DNA of 64,000 bases from an uncultured bacterium (GCA_905216175.1 CAJMSV010000002.1:1-64000), one strand, 5' to 3'; counted from the stretch's first letter, positions 25,114 to 33,292 are shown. Numbers and translations: made by a program. Notes: a model not told the origin generated them from the letters alone.

Positions 25114-25258
25114 TTTGTCTCGATCTGTAACACGTAGCCGAGTTTTTAAGTCCTAACCGTTACAGATCGAGACAAACAAGGTAGACCCCACCGAATTGTC
25201 TCAATCTGTAACACTAAGACCGGTTTTGGACGTCTAGATGTCACAGGTTGAGACGATT
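25114..25258. repeat. REP-like palindromic repeat pair D
   Basis: Units 25114-25177 (inner GTAGCCGAG..AAGTCCTAAC) and 25195-25258 (inner CTAAGACCGG..GGACGTCTAG). It is the most diverged of the four clusters. The gap 25102-25373 holds nothing else recognisable. Confidence 0.7.
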
Positions 25259-25373
25259 TGATAGTGGAGTCCTCATTTGCGCGTCATATCGCGTAGCGCT
25301 GACGCGCTGGTTTCCACAATGACAGGAGGTAAAAGTCCTCCCGCATCGCCCGTTGGCAATCCCGTAGCGCTAG

Positions 25374-26138
25374 CTAGCAAATGACCTGCGTATGCTCCTC
25401 GATGGCGGCACGATCTTCGGCGGCGATGCCCGGCTCGCACACCACGGCGTCCAGGCTGTCCAGACGGCAGAAGGTGTAGAAGTCGCGCTTGCCAATCTTG
25501 CTGGAATCGGCGATCAGATAGCGCGAGTCGGCCTTGCTAAAGGCGAGCTGCTGGATGCGGCCCTCTTCCATGTTAGACGTAGACACGTCGCCGTCCAAAA
25601 TGCCGTTTGCGCCGATAAAGGCTGCGTCGATTCCCAGCGCGCGCAAGGTGTCCTCGGCCGTGGGGCCCACAAAGGCGGCAGTGCGGCGACGGTACACGCC
25701 GCCCACGAGGCACAGTTCGCAGTCTTCGCGCGCCTCGAGCAGGTTAAACACCGAAAGCGAATTGGTCACAATGCGCAGGCGAAACGCCGGCAGCATCGAG
25801 GCCATCTGCTCAACCGTGGTGCCCGTGCCCAAAAAGATGGTCGAGCCTTCCTCGATAAGCTCCACAGAACGGCGCGCAATCTGCAACTTTTCCTCGGCAT
25901 GTTTCGTGCGCTTCTCGCTGTGCGAATACTCATGGCGCAGCATAGCGTGTGGACGGCTCTGCGCACTGCGGGCTCCGCCGTGCACGCGCTCGATCTCGCC
26001 CAGGCTCGCAAGCTCCTCAAGGTCACGGCGGATCGTCATATCCGAGACACCTAACGCATCCGAAATCTCCTTGACCGAGACCGTTCCCTGTTCCTCGAGC
26101 AGCTGCCGAACCTTATCCTGTCGCTCCGCTTTAATCAC
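25374..26138 (-). CDS. DeoR-family sugar regulator (LacR/GlpR-like)
   Basis: Regulator of 254 residues from a GTG at 26138 with AGGA 6 nt upstream; a GTG at 26165 would add nine residues without support. The N-terminal DeoR helix-turn-helix (VSVKEISDALGVSDMTIRRDLEEL, about 18-41) is followed by HGGA and the sugar-phosphate-binding domain (IFLGTGTTVEQM, IVTNSL, GANGI). DeoR repressors of lac operons respond to tagatose 6-phosphate, which is produced by lacAB here, so it may control lacABXC. A 3' copy lies at 20780. Confidence 0.87.
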   Translation of the reverse strand: MIKAERQDKVRQLLEEQGTVSVKEISDALGVSDMTIRRDLEELASLGEIERVHGGARSAQSRPHAMLRHEYSHSEKRTKHAEEKLQIARRSVELIEEGSTIFLGTGTTVEQMASMLPAFRLRIVTNSLSVFNLLEAREDCELCLVGGVYRRRTAAFVGPTAEDTLRALGIDAAFIGANGILDGDVSTSNMEEGRIQQLAFSKADSRYLIADSSKIGKRDFYTFCRLDSLDAVVCEPGIAAEDRAAIEEHTQVIC

Positions 26139-26343
26139 GATGAGTCCTCGCTGTTCCACGCTCACGTCAATTCAAACAATAACGAACAAATTGTATCAGA
26201 CTCGCGCGCGTCAGAAATGAACGCCCGCACAGCTCCAATCATCACTTTTTTGAGAAAAATACCCCCTGCTTTAGTGGGGTGTAGTGATAATCTTGCCTGT
26301 TCGCGCTACAGTTTGTCGGTAATACCTCGATGTTAGGAACCAA

Positions 26344-27396
26344 ATGATCACTTCCGAGCTTTTCGGCACCGCGCCGTGCGGTACCCCCGTTCATCGTTAC
26401 ACCCTCAACGGGCCCGAGATCTGCGTTCGCATTATGGACTATGGCGCCACCGTGCTGGGTATCGATGTGCCCGACATTCCCGGCAACGTGCGCGATGTGG
26501 TACTGGGCTTCGATAAGCTCGAGGATTACTTTGACAACCCCGCCTGCTTTGGCGCGACCATCGGCCCCGTGGCAAACCGCACCGCGGGCGCCACGATCAC
26601 CATCGACGGCACGGACTGGCACATGCCGGCCAACGAAGGCGTCAACAACCTGCACAGCGATCTTGAGCATGGTCTGCACAAGCGCGTATGGGACGTTGAG
26701 CTCGACGAGACTCACAACGCCGTGCGCATGACCACCTCGCTTAAGGATGGCGAGCTGGGCCTGCCCGGCAACCGAACCTTTACGGCTGTGTTTACCGTTA
26801 CGCGCACCGGCGTCTTCCGCATCGAGTATGGTTGCGAGAGCGACCGCGCCACCTACGTGTCCATGACCAACCACACGTACTTTAACCTTGCCGGCCATAA
26901 CGCCGGCAAGGACTGTGAGCACTTCTTTATCGCCAACGCTGCCCACTACTTGCCCATTAACGAGCAGAACATCCCCACCGGCGAAATCGCTCCGGTCGAG
27001 GGAACACCGTTTGACTTTCGCGAGCTGCGCCCCGTCGCACCCGGCATGGAGGCCGACGACCCGCAGATTAAGCAGGCCCGTGGCTACGATCACTGCCTGT
27101 GCATCGATGGCTATCAGTACGGCCGCAACCTGCGTCGCGCCCTACATGTCGAGGAGATGTGGACCGGTCGTGAGCTGGACTACTACACCACCGCCCCGGG
27201 TGTGCAGCTCTACACCGGCAACTGGCTGGGCGACGAGCACGCCAAGGACGATGCCAACTATGGCTGGGGCGCCGGCTTTGCCCTCGAGGCCGAGATGTAC
27301 CCCGACACGCCGCACCAGCCGCTGTTCCCGCAGGGCATTGTTGGTCCGGGTCACCCCTACAGCAATGTGATCGAGTACCACTTTATGAGGCACTAA
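26344..27396 (+). CDS. galM: Galactose mutarotase (aldose 1-epimerase)
   Basis: GalM-family enzyme of 350 residues. It interconverts alpha and beta anomers of galactose or glucose in the cytoplasm. The conserved NRT (GPVANRTAGA), NLHS (GVNNLHSD), SMTNHTYFNLAGH (catalytic-type His) and C-terminal PGVQLYTGNWLGDE segments are visible. It is distinct from the shorter LacX proteins. AGGAACCAA precedes the ATG. It is divergent from the DeoR gene with about 205 nt between. A GC-rich imperfect hairpin follows at 27424-27451. Confidence 0.9.
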   Translation: MITSELFGTAPCGTPVHRYTLNGPEICVRIMDYGATVLGIDVPDIPGNVRDVVLGFDKLEDYFDNPACFGATIGPVANRTAGATITIDGTDWHMPANEGVNNLHSDLEHGLHKRVWDVELDETHNAVRMTTSLKDGELGLPGNRTFTAVFTVTRTGVFRIEYGCESDRATYVSMTNHTYFNLAGHNAGKDCEHFFIANAAHYLPINEQNIPTGEIAPVEGTPFDFRELRPVAPGMEADDPQIKQARGYDHCLCIDGYQYGRNLRRALHVEEMWTGRELDYYTTAPGVQLYTGNWLGDEHAKDDANYGWGAGFALEAEMYPDTPHQPLFPQGIVGPGHPYSNVIEYHFMRH

Positions 27397-27506
27397 ACTC
27401 ACAACGCGACATATCACACAGCAACGCCCGCCGGCACACCGCCGACGGGCGCTGCTTCATGCCTAAATCCTTCTTTTCGATGCCACCGAATTGGTGGCAT
27501 AACAAT

Positions 27507-27652
27507 ACTATGCCGAATTACTACGATGAACCCACTATGTCCGACCACGCGCTGGTTTATAAAAAATTAGCAACTCGTCTACCTGCGGTTTTATTCTCTG
27601 CAAATTTGGCATGCTCGGCGATAAGCAATTCATCGTAGTAAACCGGCATAGT
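27507..27652. mobile_element. MITE-like element with 24-bp terminal inverted repeats
   Basis: Arms at 27507-27530 (beginning ACTATGCCG, ending CTACGATGAA) and 27629-27652 match in inverted orientation at 22 of 24 positions. They enclose about 98 AT-rich, non-coding bases. A separate small hairpin ATGCCACC/GGTGGCAT lies just outside at 27480-27500. There is no transposase, and no target-site duplication is obvious. The gap 27397-27721 holds no gene. Confidence 0.45.
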
Positions 27653-27721
27653 TTTGGCGGACAGCGCCACACAGATCCCCTACGAAGGCAAAATGACCCG
27701 TTTTCCTCCGTCCCCAAGGGA

Positions 27722-28204
27722 TCAGTTGAACAGATTGCCGATGGGATCGGGGGCGGAACTGGGGAGATGGCGGATTTCTAGCTCTATACCGAGCTTTTGC
27801 AACTCTTTGAAGGCGGCGATGTCTGTATCGCCTACGGCAACGGCAGGCGTTGCAAAGCGCTTGCCCTCCCCCGCCCGCATATGGCCGATACTAATCTTGG
27901 TTATTGGCACACCGCCCTTAACCAGCGCGAGCGCATCGGAGGGTGAGGCCACCATGATCAGAATCCATTGACGCGGCGTTGCGGTATGAATGATGTCGAT
28001 GGCCTTTTGTACCGAGAAAAACCGCGTCCAAACGCCTTCTGGCGCCGCCACCCTCATGGGTGCCCATTGGCGCGAATCTGCCGCGATCTCATCGTTGACG
28101 ATTAGGACAAGGTTGGAACCCACGGCTTCGTTCCACAGCTCAACGTCTTGTCCGTAAATGAAACGGTCGTCGATACGTGTGAGAAGGATCTTGGGTTGAG
28201 CCAT
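27722..28204 (-). CDS. Mannose/sorbose-family PTS EIIB homologue lacking the active-site His
   Basis: Protein of 160 residues, the same length as the functional EIIB at 37508-37990 and clearly homologous throughout. In the true EIIB the phosphorylated His17 lies in LTRIDNRLVHGQV; here the segment is LTRIDDRFIYGQD, with Tyr17 in its place. It therefore cannot act as a normal EIIB phosphocarrier. It stands alone without EIIC or EIID. A regulatory or sugar-sensing role is possible, or it may be an expressed relic. The ATG at 28204 is chosen because homology begins there. Confidence 0.82.
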   Translation of the reverse strand: MAQPKILLTRIDDRFIYGQDVELWNEAVGSNLVLIVNDEIAADSRQWAPMRVAAPEGVWTRFFSVQKAIDIIHTATPRQWILIMVASPSDALALVKGGVPITKISIGHMRAGEGKRFATPAVAVGDTDIAAFKELQKLGIELEIRHLPSSAPDPIGNLFN

Positions 28205-28343
28205 GGCTGCCCCATTCTGTTTGAGACCCATACGAGCGGGACGTCGACCACCAACTCAACAGCTGGTCAAGCGCCAGATGGACGCCGCAGACATCACGCC
28301 TCCAATATTAGTGCATTTAAAGTGAGAAAAGCCGTCAGAACAC

Positions 28344-28372
28344 TTGCGCGGATTTGCGATGTCCCGTATCAT
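28344..28372 (+). promoter_or_regulatory. Promoter of tRNA-Thr
   Basis: TTGCGC (28344) and TATCAT (28367) are separated by 17 bp, about 40 bp before the tRNA. Confidence 0.6.
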
Positions 28373-28411
28373 AGACAGCCGTGGACGCCTCAGTTGCGTC
28401 ACCACATGGTC

Positions 28412-28487
28412 GCCAGCGTAGCTCAGTTGGTAGAGCACCGCTCTCGTAAAGCGGGGGTCACCGGTTCGAGCCCGGTCGCTGGCTCCA
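28412..28487 (+). tRNA. tRNA-Thr (CGT)
   Basis: Cloverleaf of 76 nt. The acceptor GCCAGCG pairs with CGCTGGC, and CCA is encoded after a T discriminator. The D arm has AGCTCAGTTGGTAGAGC, and the anticodon stem CCGCT/AGCGG holds the loop CTCGTAA with anticodon CGT. The T arm is CCGGTTCGAGCCCGG. It decodes ACG. Confidence 0.97.
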
Positions 28488-28499
28488 TTGCACAAGATA

Positions 28500-28521
28500 G
28501 TCGCCTTCGGGCGGCTTTTTT
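28500..28521 (+). terminator. Terminator after tRNA-Thr
   Basis: GTCGCC-TTCG-GGCGGC stem-loop followed by TTTTTT. Confidence 0.85.
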
Positions 28522-28586
28522 GTTGCCGTTTTCGGGCGCGCATCCGCCAATCCAAGCACAACGCCGCCGGAAACTCCCCTACTCAA

Positions 28587-28635
28587 CAAAAGCCCCGCCA
28601 ACCGCAATCCCCAAAGGAACCGCGTTCAGCGGGGC
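28587..28635 (-). terminator. Terminator after yhcH
   Basis: On the minus strand GCCCCGC and GCGGGGC pair across a 30-nt loop and TTTTGTTG follows. Confidence 0.55.
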
Positions 28636-28695
28636 CCAAGCGAGCTCCCCCAAGGGATAACGCTCGCAACACGAACAGCTCAGCCGAGCAGCGCG

Positions 28696-29169
28696 CTACT
28701 CCTCCCAGTAAGCATCTGCAAGCAGCTTAAAGCAAATCTTCTTGACCGGCTGCGCGCCATCGCCCGGGAACTCGAGCGTGGGCATGTGAGGCTCGCCGGC
28801 AACAAACAGCGCAAACTTGTCGTCAGCAAGATCGCCAGCGATCGAGGCGTCGGAATCGACCAGATCGTAGTCGTCCTTCTCGTCGAACTCCTGGACCAGC
28901 GTCAGGCTGCCCGTGGCAACCTTAAAGGCCTCGCGACCCTCGACGTCAATCTGCAGGTCGTGATAGCGCTGATGCGTCTCATAGTGAGCCTCGGCTTCGG
29001 GACGCGTCGTGGGAGCCATGACGTTCGCAAAGACCTTGTCGCCCAGAATCGGATGGCTGCCGACCTCGAGCTTCGCCGGATCGTTCTCCTCGAGCCAATC
29101 GATCAGCACGTCGAGGCCCTTGAGCATTCCACGGTACTCCTCGATATCGCCCAATGCACCGTAAATCAT
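28696..29169 (-). CDS. YhcH/YjgK/YiaL-family protein
   Basis: Cupin-like protein of 157 residues of the YhcH/YjgK/YiaL family, which occurs with amino-sugar and sialic-acid genes and includes the beta subunit of the Ebg beta-galactosidase. The conserved YETHQRYHDLQIDVEGRE and EPHMPTL stretches contain the metal-ligand type His and Glu residues. GAGAGGGG lies 6 nt before the ATG. It follows a remnant of nagA and lacC2 in the same direction. An accessory role in amino-sugar or galactoside catabolism, such as anomerase, is likely but unproved. Confidence 0.82.
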   Translation of the reverse strand: MIYGALGDIEEYRGMLKGLDVLIDWLEENDPAKLEVGSHPILGDKVFANVMAPTTRPEAEAHYETHQRYHDLQIDVEGREAFKVATGSLTLVQEFDEKDDYDLVDSDASIAGDLADDKFALFVAGEPHMPTLEFPGDGAQPVKKICFKLLADAYWEE

Positions 29170-29201
29170 CTAAATCCCCTCTCGGATCGTTTCTTTGGCG
29201 G

Positions 29202-29333
29202 CTACTCGGCAAACGCATTACCGACGCTGTTGCCACCCACATGCGTCTCGACCAGGGTAAGGTCGGGATTGAACACGACGGTGTCGGCGTCGCGCCCCGG
29301 CATAATGCTACTGCACTTGTCGTCGACATGAGC
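29202..29333 (-). pseudogene. Remnant of a nagA gene (C-terminal 43 codons)
   Basis: Reading the minus strand gives HVDDKCSSIMPGRDADTVV and ends GGNSVGNAFAE before a TAG. This matches the C-terminus of the intact NagA at 32060 (HIEDKCGSIMPGRDADFVV, ending GGQSGGNAFTE). No longer open frame exists upstream. It lies between lacC2 and yhcH and shows that a second nagA copy was lost here. Confidence 0.85.
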
Positions 29334-29366
29334 TAGCAACCGATGCCGGGGCCGCAGCACAAGCTC

Positions 29367-30302
29367 CTACAGCTCGGTCACGACAACGCCGTTGTAAACC
29401 TCGTCCCAACGATCCATAACCAAGTGGCCAGTCATGGGATCCATGGCATTGAGCTTGCCGCAGGTGTTGGCGGTACGCAGCACCGTCTCGTCGTCGGCGC
29501 CGGCAGCAATCGCATGTGCGAAGCCGGCAATGGTCGAATCGCCAGAGCCCGTAGCGTTAACGGCGGGGATATCGGGGGTCTTGGCGCGGAACGCACGGCC
29601 GTTATGGAAACCAACGGAGCCGGCAGCGCCCATGGATACGACGACCCAGGGGATATCGGAGAAGCGGGCGTCAGAGGCGAGCGCGGAACGGAGCTCGTCC
29701 ACATCGTCGGTGGTAAAGCTCGTGCCCAGAAGGCCGTTAATTTCGGTCAGGTTAGGCTTAACCAGCTCAGGCTTGACCTCGGACTTGAGCGCAGCCTCAA
29801 GCGAGGCACCCGAGGTATCGAGCAGCACCTTGGCGCCGGCGTTCTCGGCAATGCCCGTGATCTTGGCATAGTAGTCCGCCTCGACGCCGCGGGGCAGCGA
29901 ACCCGAGATGGTAACGACATCGGCCTTGCTCGCAAGCTCGGCGAACTTGGCGGTAAAGGCATCGAGCTCCTCGGGGGCAATCGTCGGGCCGCTCTCGAGC
30001 AGCTCGGTCTGGTTGCCGGCATGAAGGATATTGAGGCAGATGCGGGTCTCGCCCTTGATGGGCACAAAATCATTCTTAATGCCGTTGGCATCCATGAGCT
30101 CGGCCATATAGGCGCCCATATGACCACCAAGCAGGCCGGTTGCCACGACATCGTCACCCAGCTGACCCAGGACGCGGGCCACGTTGAGGCCCTTACCGCC
30201 GGCGGTCTTTTCGGGCGTCACGCGGTTGACGTCGTCGATAATGAGCTCATCGAGCTGATAGCGCGTATCGACGGACGGGTTCATCGTAACGGTGAGGATC
30301 AT
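29367..30302 (-). CDS. lacC: Tagatose-6-phosphate kinase paralogue (LacC2)
   Basis: PfkB-family kinase of 311 residues, nearly the same as LacC at 132-1067, including TAGGKGLNVARVL and NATGSGDSTIAGF. The ATG at 30302 follows AAGGAG with a 6-nt spacer. Its position in the amino-sugar locus suggests that it phosphorylates tagatose 6-phosphate formed by AgaS from galactosamine 6-phosphate. It follows lacX2 after 59 nt. Confidence 0.88.
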   Translation of the reverse strand: MILTVTMNPSVDTRYQLDELIIDDVNRVTPEKTAGGKGLNVARVLGQLGDDVVATGLLGGHMGAYMAELMDANGIKNDFVPIKGETRICLNILHAGNQTELLESGPTIAPEELDAFTAKFAELASKADVVTISGSLPRGVEADYYAKITGIAENAGAKVLLDTSGASLEAALKSEVKPELVKPNLTEINGLLGTSFTTDDVDELRSALASDARFSDIPWVVVSMGAAGSVGFHNGRAFRAKTPDIPAVNATGSGDSTIAGFAHAIAAGADDETVLRTANTCGKLNAMDPMTGHLVMDRWDEVYNGVVVTEL

Positions 30303-30361
30303 TTCTAGCTCCTTATCTCGCAGGCTCCTTATGCCTTGCAAAACGAATTGGCTACATGCGA

Positions 30362-31243
30362 CTACAGAATCTCGATTGTGAACGAGCGCACGATGGTTTC
30401 TTTGGGCTTGGCGATAAGGCAGCCGCGCTTGTGCTCAAGCACGTCATCCTCATCGGAACAGGTCGAGAGGCCGCCCCAGGGTTCAACTGCCACAAAATCA
30501 CCCTCGGGCTTGCTCCACACAATGAGGTACGGGAAGCCCTCAAAGCTCAGGCGAACGCCCTTGTCCTCGCCCTTTTTGGAAAGCGTGACCTGACGGCTCT
30601 CGAGCACGTCAAAGATGGTCTCCGCAAAATCGAAGAGCTCATGCGACAAAGGCAGCGTCTTTCCCACCATGGGGTTCTTGGAGCGCCTGTCCACATCAAT
30701 CAATCCGGTCGAGGGAACGGCGGTGCAGAGCTCCGCAGCCTCGTCTTTCTCAAAACGCAACTCGTAGTCCGTATAGGACTCGCCCTCGTCGAGCGGACAC
30801 CTAAAGCCGGGGTGTCCACCGATAAAGAAAGGCATGTCCTCGGTGCCCTCGTTGGTAACCTCATAGGAGACACGCACGGCGGCGTCCTCGAGCGTATAGC
30901 GGGCGACAAGTTTAAACGGATACGGATAATCGCTCAGCAGCGCGGCGTTATCCTCGGATGCCAGGCACATAGCCAGCTCGTTTGTGCTTTGGCTCAACAG
31001 CTTCCACTCCTGCTTGCGCGCAAAGCCGTGGCGGGCGAGCTTCACATGATGTCCGGCAAACGTCATGGCGCTGTTATCGCGCAAACCTCCGCAAATCGGG
31101 AAGCAAATCGGTGCCTGGCCGGACCACACGGCGGGATCGCCCTGCCACAAGTACTCGCGACCTCCAGCCTCAATCGAGGTAAACGAGCCGCCGGCCGTGG
31201 AGACCTTGATAGAAATCGAATCGTTGGAGAGAGCGTATTCCAT
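30362..31243 (-). CDS. lacX: Aldose 1-epimerase-like protein (LacX2)
   Basis: Mutarotase-fold protein of 293 residues, a close paralogue of the LacX at 1121-2002 with the same LWQGDPAVWSGQAPICFPICGG segment and the same gene order next to lacC. AAAGGAT lies 6-7 nt before the ATG. The lacX-lacC pair was evidently duplicated as a unit. Substrate not established. Confidence 0.8.
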   Translation of the reverse strand: MEYALSNDSISIKVSTAGGSFTSIEAGGREYLWQGDPAVWSGQAPICFPICGGLRDNSAMTFAGHHVKLARHGFARKQEWKLLSQSTNELAMCLASEDNAALLSDYPYPFKLVARYTLEDAAVRVSYEVTNEGTEDMPFFIGGHPGFRCPLDEGESYTDYELRFEKDEAAELCTAVPSTGLIDVDRRSKNPMVGKTLPLSHELFDFAETIFDVLESRQVTLSKKGEDKGVRLSFEGFPYLIVWSKPEGDFVAVEPWGGLSTCSDEDDVLEHKRGCLIAKPKETIVRSFTIEIL

Positions 31244-31399
31244 TGTCCATCCTTTCGAACAACTGCTTTTTGCTCACAAGAACCCGTCTCGGCCCTGACC
31301 AAAGGACAAACCCGCACGTTCATCGATGCGTCCGGTTTCCCAGGCATGCAACGGGGTACCATACAGACATTGATGCAATTACAGCTGAAAGGCCTTCTT

Positions 31400-31984
31400 A
31401 TGCGAACCATCATCCTTTATGCCTCACGCCACCACGGCAATACGAAAAAGCTCGTGGACGCCATCGTTGAGGCACACCCCGAAATCGATACCCTCGACGT
31501 GAAGTCACTAGGTAAAAACGAGTACCCCGACCTGCACGAATACCATCTGATCGGTGTCGCCACGGGCATCTATTACTCCGAGATCGACAAAGATATGGCG
31601 CGCGTGCTCACGAACGTGCTGCAGCCGCAGGACAAGGTGTTTGGCCTTATGACCTACGGTGGCAAAAACAAGTGGTACGGCAAGGATATCGATGGCATCT
31701 GCCGCATGAGGCAGGCCATCTTTATGGGTGTCTACGGCTGCCCCGGATTTGACACGTGGGGTCCGTTCAAGATTACCGGCGGCGTCCAGAAGGGACACCC
31801 GACCGCTGAGGAAATTAAGGGCGCCGTCGACTTCTTCGACAAGATCGAAGACGAGTATGGCGACATCATCGTCGAAGAGTACGCCAAGCGCGAGAAGCGT
31901 CTAGCATACGAAAAGGAGCATCCCGCGGGGGGTCTTGTGGCCGGCGTCAAGCGCACGGCAAAGAAGATCGCTAACAAGCTGTAA
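31400..31984 (+). CDS. Flavodoxin-like protein
   Basis: Protein of 194 residues. The N-terminus MRTIILYASRHHGNTKKLVDAI has the flavodoxin FMN-phosphate loop (ASRHHGNT). GVATGIYYSEIDKDM and MTYGGKNKWYG match further flavin-contacting loops, and VYGCPGFDTWGPFK follows. It probably carries electrons in the cytoplasm. The C-terminal 30 residues are Lys/Arg-rich. The start at 31400 follows GAAAGG; a continuous upstream frame on this strand is antisense to lacX2 and not part of the gene. It is unrelated in direction to the amino-sugar genes and ends at a terminator. Confidence 0.8.
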   Translation: MRTIILYASRHHGNTKKLVDAIVEAHPEIDTLDVKSLGKNEYPDLHEYHLIGVATGIYYSEIDKDMARVLTNVLQPQDKVFGLMTYGGKNKWYGKDIDGICRMRQAIFMGVYGCPGFDTWGPFKITGGVQKGHPTAEEIKGAVDFFDKIEDEYGDIIVEEYAKREKRLAYEKEHPAGGLVAGVKRTAKKIANKL

Positions 31985-32015
31985 CTGTTAAGGTGCTTTT
32001 GAGCGTTTAACCCAT

Positions 32016-32053
32016 ACGGCGGGTCCGAGCAGATTCGGGCCCGCCGTCTTTTT
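32016..32053 (+). terminator. Terminator after the flavodoxin gene
   Basis: ACGGCGGG-TCCGA pairs with TCGGGCCCGCCGT and TCTTTTTC follows. It also lies just after the nagA stop and may serve both directions. Confidence 0.8.
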
Positions 32054-32059
32054 CTATCG

Positions 32060-33229
32060 TTACTCGGTAAAGGCGTTGCCGCCGCTCTGGCCGCCAACAT
32101 ACGTCTCGACGAGGGTGAGCTCATGGTCGAACACGACAAAGTCGGCGTCGCGACCCGGCATGATGCTGCCGCACTTATCCTCGATGTGCGCGGAGCGTGC
32201 CGGCACCTCAGTTGCCATGCGAATGGCGATATCGGCGCTGGCGATGCCCCAGTCGACGATGTTCTTGACGCCCTGGGCAAGCGTGAGCACCGAGCCGGCA
32301 ATGCTCTTGCCGTCGGCGAGCCAGCACAGGTTGTCCTTCATGATGACGTCCATGCCGCCACTAGTGTAGCTGCCCTCGGGCATGCCGCCGCAACCCAGGC
32401 AGTCGGTGATGAGTACCGTGTGCTGCCAGCCCTTTGCCTGCAGCAGCGCCTTGATGGCGGCAGGGTTTACGTGCTTGCCGTCACAGATGATCTCGGCGTA
32501 GGTCTCGGGCGTGGACATGGCAGCACCCACGACACCGGGCTCACGGTGATGCAGACCGCGCTGGCCGTTATAGGTATGCGTAAAGCAGCTGGCACCGGCA
32601 TTGATAGCGGCGATGCACTCATCGTAGGTGGCGTCGGAGTGACCGATGCTGGTCACCACGCCCTTGGCGTTCAGAGCAGCCGCATAAGCAGCGGCACCGT
32701 CGCGCTCGGCGGCCATGGCGCTCTTAACGATGCGACCGCCCGCAGCCTCCTGCCACTGGTCGAAAACCTCCTCGGAGGGGTCAATCAGGTAAGCGGGGTT
32801 CTGCGCGCCCACGTGCTTCATGGTAAAGAAGGGGCCCTCCAGGTAGATGCCCTGAATGCGGGCACCGCAGAAGTCGGGGCCGCGGCCCTCGTCCGCCTTG
32901 GCGATAGCAGCGCAAGCGTCCTTGATCTGTTCGACGCCATCGGTGAACGTCGTGGGCAGCCAGCTGGTGGTACCGCGACGGGCGAGCTCGGTCGAGCTGA
33001 TATCAATGCCCTCGGGATCGTTATCGGTAGTCGAGTGGTTATAGAAGCCATGGATGTGGGTATCGACCATACCCGGTGCGATCCACGATCCCGTGTAGTC
33101 CTTAATCTCGCAAGAGGGCTCGTCGGCCTGCCAGGCGCCAAAAACGCCATCCTCGACCATAAGATAGCCGCCCAGTTGCGGGCCCGCCGGCAAGAAGAAC
33201 TTGTCAGCCTTAATTGCGTACGTGCTCAT
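32060..33229 (-). CDS. nagA: N-acetylgalactosamine/glucosamine-6-phosphate deacetylase
   Basis: Amidohydrolase of 389 residues that removes acetate from N-acetyl-hexosamine 6-phosphate. Metal and catalytic motifs are visible: PGMVDTHIHG, YLEGPFF (Glu ligand), SIGHSDATY (His), FTHTYNGQRGLHHREPG (His) and LITDCLGC (catalytic Asp). The ATG at 33229 has GAGGAG 6 nt upstream. Its position after agaS and near a GntR regulator and a mannose-family PTS favours GalNAc 6-phosphate, that is AgaA function. Confidence 0.9.
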   Translation of the reverse strand: MSTYAIKADKFFLPAGPQLGGYLMVEDGVFGAWQADEPSCEIKDYTGSWIAPGMVDTHIHGFYNHSTTDNDPEGIDISSTELARRGTTSWLPTTFTDGVEQIKDACAAIAKADEGRGPDFCGARIQGIYLEGPFFTMKHVGAQNPAYLIDPSEEVFDQWQEAAGGRIVKSAMAAERDGAAAYAAALNAKGVVTSIGHSDATYDECIAAINAGASCFTHTYNGQRGLHHREPGVVGAAMSTPETYAEIICDGKHVNPAAIKALLQAKGWQHTVLITDCLGCGGMPEGSYTSGGMDVIMKDNLCWLADGKSIAGSVLTLAQGVKNIVDWGIASADIAIRMATEVPARSAHIEDKCGSIMPGRDADFVVFDHELTLVETYVGGQSGGNAFTE

Positions 33230-33292
33230 ATGCACTCCTCGCTTCTAAAGCAGTTGACTGTGGTGATGCTTATACCCAGCTCACGTAAAACA

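Noticed and set aside
27535..27717. 60-codon minus-strand frame inside the inverted-repeat element
   Set aside because: No start signal, and the sequence is better explained as a non-coding element.
28256..28561. Minus-strand open frame across tRNA-Thr giving RARTGDPRFTRAVLYQLSYAG
   Set aside because: It is the antisense reading of the tRNA, a well-known false protein; no ribosome site or family support.
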